Source: DAOVRD01 sp964605915 | GTDB taxonomy: Bacteria > Planctomycetota > Brocadiia > SM23-32 | Direction: 5' to 3' | NCBI GenBank assembly: GCA_964605915.1 | Contig: CAZSET010000110.1 | Location: forward strand, 1-12,992 | DNA: 12,992 nt | In this document: positions 1 to 6,058 of the stretch, in pieces | Position numbering within the stretch: the first letter of the stretch is position 1 | How the letters are laid out: each line of letters begins with the position of its first letter | Made by a program: the position numbers and the translations under genes | The notes under the pieces: generated by a model | Database searches by the model: none | Seen by the model: the letters and a program-made list of their open reading frames with translations, nothing else | What the model was told of the DNA's origin: nothing

Positions 1-81
1 GCGCGGTATATTACCAGACCCAACCCACCTTGTCAAGGGCAAAAAACGGCCCCGTCCGGATTGGCCCAAGGCCCCCGCCGC
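1..81. repeat. Promoter-region repeat, copy 1
   Basis: These 81 bases recur at 3927-4007 with only two mismatches (positions 56-57), after which the two copies diverge. A shorter related copy lies at 1942-1990. The other two copies sit directly upstream of minus-strand prepilin-like genes, so this one probably belongs to a third such gene beyond the left edge. The repeat includes the promoter hexamers and about 45 bases upstream of the -35 box. This is direct sequence comparison; only the missing third gene is inferred. Confidence 0.85.
8..36 (-). promoter_or_regulatory. sigma70-type promoter reading out of the left edge
   Basis: On the minus strand TTGACA (31-36) is followed after exactly 17 bases by TAATAT (8-13), close to the housekeeping consensus. 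Hexamers and spacing match the promoters at 1949-1977 and 3934-3962. Transcription would leave the window to the left. By analogy with the other copies, a start codon is expected roughly 130-140 bases beyond position 1. Confidence 0.75.
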
Positions 82-137
82 GTCGCCCGGGAGTGCCTTC
101 TGAGCACCTCCAAACCCCGAATCGCAGGCGCCTCTGG

Positions 138-167
138 GCCGCCCTGGGGGGCCCAAGGTAGGGCGGC
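138..167. repeat. Inverted repeat GCCGCCCT / AGGGCGGC
   Basis: Eight-base perfect arms (138-145 and 160-167) are separated by 14 bases. The right arm overlaps the fragment of the dispersed 57-bp element (163-176). No function is evident. Confidence 0.5.
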
Positions 168-315
168 GGCAGCCTAGTGGGCGTTCACGATTGGAATACG
201 GGATCCGGCGGCTCATTCGTTCTCGTCTCCCTTGTCTGCGGCCCGGCCGCGGTTCCGAACGACGACGAGGACGAGCGACGGGTGGACCGGCAATCTTGAC
301 GTCCAAGGTAAACAA

Positions 316-332
316 GCCGCCTGGAAGGCGGC
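316..332. repeat. Short hairpin GCCGCC-tggaa-GGCGGC
   Basis: A six-base perfect stem with a five-base loop. A second small palindromic pair, GCCGGC-atcctt-GCCGGC, follows at 368-385. Such short extragenic palindromes are typical of REP-like elements. Too little is present to name a family. Confidence 0.5.
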
Positions 333-454
333 GCTACCGGCGCGGACACATTCACCGCGCTCGTAGCGCCGGCATCCTTGCCGGCTTCGTACCGACAAGT
401 TGCCCGGCCGGGGGCGTCAGCCCCCGAGACAGCGGCCTCTCACCCGTTCAGAGA

Positions 455-476
455 CCGTCCCGCGCATGCGGGACGG
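455..476. repeat. Nine-base-pair perfect hairpin
   Basis: CCGTCCCGC (455-463) pairs perfectly with GCGGGACGG (468-476) around a GCAT loop. A related stem with one mismatch occurs at 2238-2263, so this is probably one member of a dispersed palindrome family. No T-tract follows on either strand, which argues against a terminator. Confidence 0.55.
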
Positions 477-612
477 GCGATACAAGGGGGCGAAACCGCC
501 ATCAGCGGCGGCCTAAGGGGGGAGGTGCTTCTCCCTCTCCCCGGGCCCAGTGGGCTGTCAAGGAAGTTGCCCTGCCTTCCCGCAGCCATCGCTCGATAGC
601 GGCCGCTGCCCT

Positions 613-649
613 GTAGGGGCACGGTCCGCCGTACGGCGGATGCCCCTAC
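613..649. repeat. Nested palindrome of 37 bases
   Basis: Outer arms GTAGGGGCA (613-621) and TGCCCCTAC (641-649) enclose inner arms TCCGCC (625-630) and GGCGGA (635-640) around GTAC. All arms are perfect. The palindrome lies about 150 bases beyond the stop of the 801-1805 gene, behind a better terminator candidate. A truncated relative (TGTAGGGCCGTCCCGCC) is seen near 4173-4189, so it is likely a dispersed extragenic palindrome. Confidence 0.6.
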
Positions 650-726
650 GTCTCAGTCCGCATACGACACCGGCTGCAGAACGCATGTCCCCACCGTCGC
701 CTTGGGGGGGGCCGGGGGCGCCGCGG

Positions 727-770
727 GCGTACAAAGAAGCGGGGCGAAGCCCGGTGGGCCTCACCCCGCT
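727..770 (-). terminator. Terminator-like hairpin after the 801-1805 gene
   Basis: On the minus strand AGCGGGG (764-770) pairs with CCCCGCT (738-744), with an inner GCCC/GGGC stem (749-752 and 756-759). The hairpin is followed by TTCTTTG. It starts 31 bases after the TAA of the prepilin-like gene. The T-tract is short, so efficiency is uncertain. Confidence 0.5.
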
Positions 771-800
771 GGTTTACCTTAACGGGCAGCCGGTGACGGC

Positions 801-1805
801 TTACTGCGGCCATCCACTCGCATGGAGCCAGTCGTCCTGAGGCGTCAGGTATGCGTCGTCCTGGCTCTTGGACTGGAGGTCCCAGCACGTGTTTCGCGTG
901 CCAGCCATGTTCACGTGCGTGTCACAGAACGTGTAGAACATGCTGGTACAGCCGGGATCGTTGGGCGTATCGGGATCGACGCTGTACATGTCGTCCCTGT
1001 CGTCGTACGACCCGGCGTTGCTGAGCACGTCGTCATCATCGAAAAGGGCTTCATTCCGCCCGATGTCCAGCCTGGGATTCTGCATGTAGCCGTAGCGGAT
1101 CAGGACGAGCCCGCTGGCCGACGTGCCGCCCAGACCGAACTGGTCGATGGTCCACAGGATATTGTGGGGATCGGCCGGGTCCGGATTCATCGGCGCAGTC
1201 TCAGTCACGTTCACCCAGTCCACCGTGCCGTCCACGAACAGGATGTTGCAGCCGTTGCCGATGCCGTGGTTGGGCTCCTGGGCCGCGTGGGTCGCGTCAA
1301 CCAGTTCCGTGCCCACGTCATCGTACGCGCCGCCTTCGTTGACCTCGGTCAGGCTCCAGACGTGCCGCACCAGGTCTCCGGCGACTGCCCGACCGGCTTT
1401 CGACTTCTTGTCGATCCGCCCAATGTCGTAGGCGTAGTCGGACATCACGACGTCGGGCGTCTCGCCCCGGTCCCACATCCCTCTTTCCTGCAAGACGATC
1501 CGCATAGGGGTGCTCGGGCAACTGAAGACGTTAGGGTCATCCAGATAGCCCTCGGCCACGACGCGGCCCCAGGCGTTACAGTACTGGTTTGCCTCCCTCT
1601 CCGGTTCGTACGTCTGCGGCCAGGTGCTCTTGTGGTGCGTCCGGAACATGTCCAGCGCCGCATAGATGTTGAACACGTTCGCCCGGCAGTTGGCCCGGCG
1701 AGCTTGCTCGCGAGCGGAAACGAGAGCAGGCATCAGCATCGCGGCCAGAATAGCGATGATGGCTATGACAACCAGCAACTCAACGAGCGTAAACGCCTTC
1801 TTCAT
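801..1805 (-). CDS. Prepilin-like protein with type IV pilin/pseudopilin N-terminus (334 aa)
   Basis: The protein starts MKKAFTLVELL and continues into a hydrophobic helix to about residue 28. This is the class III signal of type IV pilins and type II secretion pseudopilins. Cleavage is expected between Ala4 and Phe5, leaving Glu at mature position 5. The exported part contains Phe-Ser-Cys-Pro (about 94-97), a block shared with the neighbouring paralogue (123-145, DYAYDIGR...AGRA..GDL) and an H-X11-DG motif (His180, Asp192-Gly193) resembling the H-X9-DG signature of this family. Large proteins of this kind occur in many copies in PVC-group genomes, and their exact role is unknown. The ATG at 1805 is preferred over the GTG at 1811 because GGGAGG lies 8 bases upstream of the ATG but only 2 from the GTG. 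The gene looks like a single-gene unit with its own promoter (1949-1977) and terminator (727-770). Confidence 0.9.
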   Translation of the reverse strand: MKKAFTLVELLVVIAIIAILAAMLMPALVSAREQARRANCRANVFNIYAALDMFRTHHKSTWPQTYEPEREANQYCNAWGRVVAEGYLDDPNVFSCPSTPMRIVLQERGMWDRGETPDVVMSDYAYDIGRIDKKSKAGRAVAGDLVRHVWSLTEVNEGGAYDDVGTELVDATHAAQEPNHGIGNGCNILFVDGTVDWVNVTETAPMNPDPADPHNILWTIDQFGLGGTSASGLVLIRYGYMQNPRLDIGRNEALFDDDDVLSNAGSYDDRDDMYSVDPDTPNDPGCTSMFYTFCDTHVNMAGTRNTCWDLQSKSQDDAYLTPQDDWLHASGWPQ

Positions 1806-1942
1806 CTTCACATCCTCCCACTAAGTTCCACACTTCCGATCATCTGCATCTTCGATGTTCTCTCCCCTTCTGGACCCCGCCTCTCACCTCCTTTCACGGC
1901 TTACGCGGTTTAAGGTACACAGTCCTTTGGCGTTTCCATGCG
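1806..1942 (-). promoter_or_regulatory. Conserved leader of the 801-1805 gene
   Basis: About 137 bases separate the -10 region from the ATG, and most of this is conserved with the leader at 3793-3927. The strongest conserved part holds GAAAGGAGGTGA (1884-1895), a 12-base perfect complement of the usual 16S rRNA 3' end, yet no start codon lies 5-12 bases after it. GGAC and GTCC flank CCGC and GCGG, which could form a stem; in the other copy the outer pairing shrinks and an inner pair becomes a wobble. From GTG (1897) a 30-codon frame stays open and ends with TGA at 1808, two bases before the gene's ATG. It may be a structured or standby-type leader, or a coupled leader peptide; none of this is proven. 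Confidence 0.55.
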
Positions 1943-1990
1943 CGCGGTATATTACCAGACGGCATTCACGTTGTCAAGGGCAAAAACGGC
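1942..1990. repeat. Promoter-region repeat, copy 2 (diverged)
   Basis: This matches the repeat at 1-81 and 3927-4007 across the -10 region and through the -35 box into AAGGGCAAAAA. The 17-base spacer differs in sequence but not in length, and similarity fades after about 1990. Retention of hexamers and spacing against a changed spacer suggests selection on promoter function. Confidence 0.75.
1949..1977 (-). promoter_or_regulatory. sigma70-type promoter of the 801-1805 gene
   Basis: On the minus strand TTGACA (1972-1977), 17 bases, TAATAT (1949-1954). The -35 matches the consensus fully and the -10 matches in most positions. The start codon lies 144 bases beyond the -10, leaving a long leader. 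The same arrangement occurs before the paralogue at 3934-3962. Confidence 0.85.
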
Positions 1991-2146
1991 AGGTCTCCGG
2001 ATCGGCACGTGGCCCTTGCAGCAGCCATGGGGGCCCCGCCTGCCGGGGGTTCTCGGCAGGGCCCGGACGGGTTCTGGAACTCCGCTGCCGCCCGCTGAAG
2101 GGCCTCCCCGCAAAGGGGCGTCCCCGAAACCACGTGGAAAGACAGA

Positions 2147-2203
2147 GCGGCGGCAGCCTACTCCGCCCCGCGACTGCGGGGCTACGAAGGCTGGAAGCCG
2201 CCG
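2147..2203. repeat. 57-bp REP-like element, copy A
   Basis: This element recurs at 4081-4137 with a single mismatch, and its first 14 bases also occur at 163-176. Outer arms CGGCGGC (2148-2154) and GCCGCCG (2197-2203) are perfect complements. An inner hairpin CCCCGC-gact-GCGGGG spans 2166-2181. The nested-palindrome design, small size and extragenic position fit a REP or small MITE-like element. There is no transposase nearby. Confidence 0.75.
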
Positions 2204-2237
2204 GCGCGACAGCGACCGGCCGCCGCAAGGTAATGTC

Positions 2238-2263
2238 GCCCGCCCCGCGCCTGCGGGACGGGC
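2238..2263. repeat. Eleven-base inverted repeat with one mismatch
   Basis: GCCCGCCCCGC (2238-2248) faces GCGGGACGGGC (2253-2263) across a four-base loop. It closely resembles the hairpin at 455-476. Neither is followed by a T-tract, so a dispersed palindrome is more likely than a terminator. Confidence 0.5.
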
Positions 2264-2470
2264 TCAGGGGGATGGTGGCCCCCTATCCCTGGCCCGACCG
2301 GCCACGGCTGCTCGTATGTCGCCCTTGACGGGGCTTGGACGGCCATGACGACCGGCACCGCACCGCGGCCCCGGCAAACCTGCAGCAGGTCGCGACGACG
2401 ACGGACCTCCTCCCCCAGACGGGCTGCGGCCAATGGCCGGCTTCCGGATGCACGAGGCGGCAAGAAACCC

Positions 2471-2509
2471 GAAAAGAGAAGGCGGTGCTGCGCGCGGCGC
2501 AACACCGCC
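2471..2509 (-). terminator. Strong rho-independent terminator after the 2602-3792 gene
   Basis: On the minus strand a 13-base arm (2497-2509, GGCGGTGTTGCGC) pairs with GCGCAGCACCGCC (2481-2493), interrupted only by one G-T wobble, around a three-base loop. TTCTCTTTTC follows at 2471-2480. The hairpin begins about 92 bases past the TAA of the prepilin-like gene and would isolate it from the next unit. Confidence 0.75.
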
Positions 2510-2601
2510 CTTACCTTCTGCCCCGAATCAGCGCCCGTCAGGGCCCTGTTCGGCCCGTTTAGCGCCTTACGCCTGTCAAACCGGCGCGAGGGCCACCAGC
2601 A

Positions 2602-3792
2602 TTATCCGGGGTTGTCGGGCGACGTGTAACAAGACGGCAATCGCCAGTTGATGGGAAGGATACGGCAGTCGTGCGTCTCCCACCGACCTTCGTCCGCGAA
2701 CGGACCGACTTCCGGGTAGTACCGGGACCGGTTGCCGCTCGGGTCGCCGTAGTAGACGTAGTTACGGTTGGCCTGGTCCCCTCCGGGCTCCGGCGGCATG
2801 GCGCTGTTGCCCCAGAGATTCCGGGTTTGGCCGTTGCCGGTCGTCTCCTTGGGATTGCCGGCATAGCACCACGGCCCGTTCCCACCGCCCAATCCAGTCC
2901 AGCAGGACCCCCACACGCTGGTACCTTCGCAGGCGTAGATGTCGTCGTTGTCCCTGGGGTAGAGCAGGTCCAGCTCGGTCACGGCCGGGTTTACCGACTG
3001 GTAGAGCTTCAGGCGGTAGGAGTCCTCATCCATCCGCGGGTTGGTTATGCAGCCCTTTCTGTACCAATTACACCAGTGGGTGTTAAAGTTCCACTCATAG
3101 TCGGGCGCGGTCCTGTCGCACCACTCGACCCCACCGTCGATGAAGGCCACGTTAGCGCCGTCGGGATGGTTGTAGTCCCACCAGCCCCAGTCGGGGCTCC
3201 ACGGGAAACTGCGCTGCCACAAATCGCCGTAGTAGGCCCGGCCGGCCGCCGAGTTCTTCGAGACGCGGCCGACGTCGTAGCCGTAGTCCGGGAAACGAAC
3301 CATCTCGTAGCGCCCATCCCACGGATTGTCCACCGTCCTGACTTCCGGCCCGTACCAGTCGCCGCGGGTCACGTTGTCGGCCGAAGGGCAATCCATCAGG
3401 CCGACGTCCTCGACGTAGCCTTTGGTCACGAGCTGGTAGTACGGGTCGCCGCCGGTCGGCGCCGCGTACTTCGCCTTGGCCCGCCTGTGCTGCGCGTCTG
3501 CAGACTGGTCGGACGCCGGAGGGTTCCAGTACGCGTCGTTCCTCAGCTCGTCGATGAACCCGTCGTCACCCCCGTAATTCATCGACTTGCGCCCGACCCA
3601 CGCCACAAAGAGGCCGTCGTGATCCGTCCTGAACAGGTCGAAGCCGATGGCCATCTGACGGACCTTATAGCGGCAGTCGGTCTGCTGGGCTTCCGTCCGG
3701 GCCCGTTGCAGGGCGGGCATCAGCATCGCGGCTAGAATAGCGATGATGGCTATGACCACTAGCAACTCAATCAACGTAAACGCCTTCTTCAT
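2602..3792 (-). CDS. Prepilin-like protein with H-X9-DG motif (396 aa)
   Basis: The N-terminus MKKAFTLIELL plus a hydrophobic helix is almost identical to that of the neighbouring gene and fits processing by a prepilin peptidase after Ala4. The exported part has a CPS motif (135-137), the shared block at 169-191 (DYGYDVGR...AGRA..GDL) and a canonical H-X9-DG signature (His209, Asp219-Gly220, NHPDGANVAFIDG). The body is rich in Trp, Tyr and Asp. It is a tandem paralogue of the 801-1805 product with a longer middle section. It probably forms or decorates a pilus-like or secretion-linked surface structure, but its exact job is not known. The ATG at 3792 has GGGAGG eight bases upstream and is preferred to the GTG at 3798. 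It is transcribed alone from 3934-3962 and ended by the hairpin at 2471-2509. Confidence 0.9.
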   Translation of the reverse strand: MKKAFTLIELLVVIAIIAILAAMLMPALQRARTEAQQTDCRYKVRQMAIGFDLFRTDHDGLFVAWVGRKSMNYGGDDGFIDELRNDAYWNPPASDQSADAQHRRAKAKYAAPTGGDPYYQLVTKGYVEDVGLMDCPSADNVTRGDWYGPEVRTVDNPWDGRYEMVRFPDYGYDVGRVSKNSAAGRAYYGDLWQRSFPWSPDWGWWDYNHPDGANVAFIDGGVEWCDRTAPDYEWNFNTHWCNWYRKGCITNPRMDEDSYRLKLYQSVNPAVTELDLLYPRDNDDIYACEGTSVWGSCWTGLGGGNGPWCYAGNPKETTGNGQTRNLWGNSAMPPEPGGDQANRNYVYYGDPSGNRSRYYPEVGPFADEGRWETHDCRILPINWRLPSCYTSPDNPG

Positions 3793-3927
3793 CTTCACAT
3801 CCTCCCACTAAGTTCTCCACTGCCAGTCGTCTGGGCCTTCTGTGTCTTCTCCCCTTCTTGACCCCGCCTCTCACCTCCTTTCACGGCTTATGCGATTAAG
3901 GTACACAGTCCTTGGGCTTTCAGACCG
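3793..3927 (-). promoter_or_regulatory. Conserved leader of the 2602-3792 gene
   Basis: This is homologous to the leader at 1806-1942. GAAAGGAGGTGA (3871-3882) lies 79 bases before the ATG, exactly as in the other copy, although about 35 bases in between are strongly diverged. The 30-codon frame from GTG (3884) to TGA (3795) is also open here and also ends two bases before the gene's ATG. An in-frame TAA two codons before the GTG is present in both copies. No SD precedes the GTG, so translation of this frame is doubtful. A standby ribosome site or RNA structure is an alternative. Confidence 0.55.
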
Positions 3928-4007
3928 CGCGGTATATTACCAGACCCAACCCACCTTGTCAAGGGCAAAAAACGGCCCCGTGGGGATTGGCCCAAGGCCC
4001 CCGCCGC
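3927..4007. repeat. Promoter-region repeat, copy 3
   Basis: Identical to 1-81 except for two adjacent bases. It carries the promoter of the 2602-3792 gene and about 45 bases upstream of its -35 box. Near-identity over non-coding sequence suggests recent duplication of the whole cassette or gene conversion between cassettes. Confidence 0.85.
3934..3962 (-). promoter_or_regulatory. sigma70-type promoter of the 2602-3792 gene
   Basis: On the minus strand TTGACA (3957-3962), 17 bases, TAATAT (3934-3939). It lies 142 bases upstream of the ATG and is divergent to the gpsA promoter at 4316-4343. The hexamers and spacer sequence equal those of copy 1. Confidence 0.85.
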
Positions 4008-4315
4008 ACCGGGCTGAAGCCCTCCTCCGGCACGCCCAATCGCACGGCGCCTGCGTCCCAAAGCCAACTGCAACGACAAAGCGGCGGCAGCCTACTCCGC
4101 CCCGCGACTGCGGGGCTACGAAGGCCGGAAGCCGCCGCACTCCCTGGGACGGCGGGTGCCGCAAAGCACGGCTGTAGGGCCGTCCCGCCGTGCGGCGGGT
4201 AAACATCCATGGCGGCAATCCGAAACCGGCTGGAAGGCTGTGCGGCCCCGGCAGCAGGCGCTCAGGCGTTCTCCCCGGCCACTGGCCACTGATCACTGGC
4301 CACCGCCGTTGCCCG
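4008..4315. other. Divergent spacer between prepilin-like gene and gpsA
   Basis: No credible gene is seen. It contains the second 57-bp element (4081-4137), an eight-base inverted repeat GGGACGGC/GCCGTCCC (4146-4153 and 4179-4186), a hairpin CCCGCC-gtgc-GGCGGG (4184-4199) and a short direct repeat, CACTGGCCAC, twice between about 4280 and 4303. Confidence 0.65.
4081..4137. repeat. 57-bp REP-like element, copy B
   Basis: This matches 2147-2203 with one mismatch, in the same orientation. It keeps both the outer CGGCGGC/GCCGCCG arms and the inner CCCCGC/GCGGGG stem. It lies at a similar distance upstream of a prepilin promoter as copy A, so it may have been duplicated with the cassette rather than transposed independently. 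Confidence 0.75.
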
Positions 4316-4343
4316 TTGCTTTCCGCCCCCGAGGCCATATAAT
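4316..4343 (+). promoter_or_regulatory. Probable promoter of the gpsA operon
   Basis: A perfect TATAAT (4338-4343) is preceded at 16 bases by TTGCTT (4316-4321), which matches the first three -35 positions. The gpsA GTG lies 65 bases beyond the -10. It stands out against the GC-rich background. Confidence 0.6.
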
Positions 4344-4408
4344 CTAGGTCTGTCCGCCGCGGCAGTGCGGCCAGGTAGGCCCAACGTTTCCGGGGAGAGC
4401 GGAGCTTC

Positions 4409-5458
4409 GTGGCGAGCGTGGCACAGGATGAATTGGAGGCCGGACTGCGCGTCACCGTGATCGGCTGCGGCGGCTGGGGCACGGCGCTGGCCCTTCTGCT
4501 CGACGGTAACGGCCACCATGCCACAATCTGGGGTGTGGAGCCCGGGTACGTGCGGTCGATGCGCGAGAGCCGCATCAACCCGCGCTATCTGCCCGGCATC
4601 GAGATACCGGCCCGCGTCGGCCTGACGTCGGACATGGCGGAGTGCGTGGTCGGCAGCGACGTCGTCGTGATGGCCACGCCCACGGTGTACTTGCGTAGCG
4701 TGTGCGAACACACCTCAGGACACCTGAGCCGGGGCCAGCTTATCGTGAACGTTGCCAAAGGGATCGAGGAAGGGACGCAACTCCTCGGGAGCCAGATCAT
4801 CAGCGACGTGTGCGGCGAGGACCTGGACCTGGCGGGCCTCTACGGGCCGAGCCACGCCGAGGAGGTGGCGCGCGGGCTGCCCACGACGATCGTGGCCACC
4901 AGCCGGGCGCCGGAACTGGCCGTCCGGGTGCAGCGTATCTTCATGGGTCCTACGTTCCGGGTGTACACGAATACGGACGTGCTGGGGGTCGAGCTGGGAT
5001 CGGCACTGAAGAACGTGATCGCCATAGCGGCGGGCATGTGCGACGGGCTGGACTTCGGGGACAACGCCAAGAGCGCCCTGTTGACGCGAGGGCTGGCCGA
5101 GATCACACGGCTCGGCGTGGCGATGGGCGCCCGCGCAGAGACCTTCGCCGGGCTGAGCGGCCTGGGCGATCTGATCACCACCTGCGTGAGCCCTTACGGC
5201 CGCAACCGATCCGTTGGGATGCGGATCGGCCGGGGCGAGACGCTGGACGAGATACTGGCCAGCATGGACCAGGTAGCCGAGGGGATCAGGACCACGCGGT
5301 CAGTCTGCGCCCTGGCGGACAGATACGGCGTCGAGATGCCCATTTCGCGGGCGGTCCACGACGTGCTGTTCGAGGGAAAACCGCCCCTGGAGGCCGGCGT
5401 GGAGTTGATGCAGAGGGCTGCCCGTCCCGAGCAGGACAGACTGCGGAAAGGACAATAG
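4409..5458 (+). CDS. gpsA: NAD(P)+-dependent glycerol-3-phosphate dehydrogenase
   Basis: This cytoplasmic enzyme interconverts dihydroxyacetone phosphate and sn-glycerol 3-phosphate, supplying the glycerol backbone of phospholipids. The 349-residue protein has the dinucleotide-binding motif GCGGWG (19-24), NVAKGIE with the conserved Lys117, GPSHAEEV (146-153), ELGSALKNV with the catalytic-type Lys201, and GLGDL..TC....RN (251-266). Length and motif order are normal for the family. The GTG start has CGGAG about five bases upstream; no better ATG is in frame, and about 14 residues precede the Rossmann strand. It opens a six-gene operon and ends three bases before the ACT-domain gene. plsY, a common partner of gpsA, is not in the window. 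Confidence 0.96.
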   Translation: MASVAQDELEAGLRVTVIGCGGWGTALALLLDGNGHHATIWGVEPGYVRSMRESRINPRYLPGIEIPARVGLTSDMAECVVGSDVVVMATPTVYLRSVCEHTSGHLSRGQLIVNVAKGIEEGTQLLGSQIISDVCGEDLDLAGLYGPSHAEEVARGLPTTIVATSRAPELAVRVQRIFMGPTFRVYTNTDVLGVELGSALKNVIAIAAGMCDGLDFGDNAKSALLTRGLAEITRLGVAMGARAETFAGLSGLGDLITTCVSPYGRNRSVGMRIGRGETLDEILASMDQVAEGIRTTRSVCALADRYGVEMPISRAVHDVLFEGKPPLEAGVELMQRAARPEQDRLRKGQ

Positions 5459-5461
5459 CGG

Positions 5462-6058
5462 ATGCCGAAGGACTTCGTGCTCAGCGTGATGTCGCGGGAC
5501 AGACCAGGGATCGTGGCCGGCCTGACGGAGGCCATCACGGAGATGGATGGCAACATCGACGCAATCAGCCAAACCGTGCTTCAGGGCTATTTTACGATCA
5601 TCCTGGCCGTCCGTTTCGACGAATCCGTCGAGCCGGCAACTCTGATGGGCGCCGTCAAGGAGAGCGCCGCGCCGGGGGAGCTGGAGGTCAGCGTGAAGGA
5701 GCATCGTGTGCTCCAGCCGGAGCCGGCGATGCAGGACGCGGACAGGTTCGTCCTCACAATCCAGGGCGCGGATCGCAAGGGCATCATCCGACGGGTCAGC
5801 TCTTACCTGTCGAGCCGGAACGTCAACATCGAGGACCTTTACGCCTACGTGCACGACGGCCAGTTCCTCCTCATAGCGCAACTTCAGGTGCCGCGCCGAC
5901 TTGCGGTGGAGCACCTCAGGACGGACATGGAGGCCCTCTGGCCCGAGGAGCAGATGCGGGTGAGCCTGCAGCACGAGGACGTTTTCCTGGCGACGAGCCA
6001 CGTGGACTTCCGCCAGAGAGTGCCGAAAGCGCCGAAGAACGGAAGGCCAAGCCGGTGA
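5462..6058 (+). CDS. Two-ACT-domain regulatory-type protein (UPF0237-like first domain)
   Basis: The 198-residue protein consists of two ACT domains. The first (about 4-80) has SRDRPGIVAGLTEAI (11-25) and NIDAISQTVLQGYFT (31-45), the pattern of UPF0237 proteins. The second (about 94-170) repeats GADRKGIIRRVSSYL and NVNIEDL. The tail after about 180 is basic and probably disordered. ACT domains usually bind amino acids or similar small ligands; the ligand here is unknown. UPF0237 proteins are typically single-domain and encoded next to UPF0210, as here. AAAGGA lies about nine bases before the ATG. Its TGA overlaps the GTG start of the next gene by four bases (GTGA), so translation is probably coupled. 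It could also be called GcvR-like, but there is no glycine-cleavage context. Confidence 0.85.
   Translation: MPKDFVLSVMSRDRPGIVAGLTEAITEMDGNIDAISQTVLQGYFTIILAVRFDESVEPATLMGAVKESAAPGELEVSVKEHRVLQPEPAMQDADRFVLTIQGADRKGIIRRVSSYLSSRNVNIEDLYAYVHDGQFLLIAQLQVPRRLAVEHLRTDMEALWPEEQMRVSLQHEDVFLATSHVDFRQRVPKAPKNGRPSR

Larger units (their letters stand above)
82..726. other. Gene-free spacer with many hairpins
   Basis: No open frame here has family motifs, a ribosome-binding site or a plausible composition; the frames present are Arg/Pro/Gly-rich GC artefacts. The stretch holds GC-rich inverted repeats at 138-167, 316-332, 368-385, 455-476 and 613-649, plus a fragment (163-176) matching the left end of the 57-bp element at 2147-2203. 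It lies between the 3' end of the 801-1805 gene and the upstream side of the leftmost promoter. Confidence 0.7.
1991..2470. other. Gene-free spacer between the two prepilin-like genes
   Basis: No credible coding frame is seen; the open frames are GC-rich, Arg/Pro/Gly-biased and lack recognisable domains. The spacer contains hairpins at 2039-2060 (CCTGCCG / CGGCAGG) and 2238-2263, and the 57-bp dispersed element at 2147-2203. It separates the terminator of the 2602-3792 gene from the promoter of the 801-1805 gene. Confidence 0.7.

Noticed and set aside
191..622. Several overlapping open frames in the left spacer, and others at 1938-2629 and 3842-4347
   Set aside because: They overlap one another on both strands, span palindromes and lack SDs and motifs; they are products of high GC and few stop codons.
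1808..1849. 13-codon ATG frame (MQMIG...) inside the leader
   Set aside because: The ATG is absent from the second leader copy and lacks an SD, so it is not conserved.
822..1913. Long plus-strand open frame opposite the 801-1805 gene, and a similar one at 2671-3735
   Set aside because: Both are antisense shadows of prepilin-like genes in GC-rich DNA; they are Val/Arg/His/Pro-rich and have no recognisable domain.
1..4137. Repeated palindromic units considered as a CRISPR array or attachment sites
   Set aside because: Copies are widely and irregularly spaced, separated by genes, with no uniform spacers and no cas or integrase genes.
4702..6054. Open frame continuing upstream of the UPF0210 start
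   Set aside because: It overlaps gpsA and the ACT gene in another frame, has an Arg/Gly/Ala-rich composition without motifs, and UPF0210 homology starts at the GTG at 6055.
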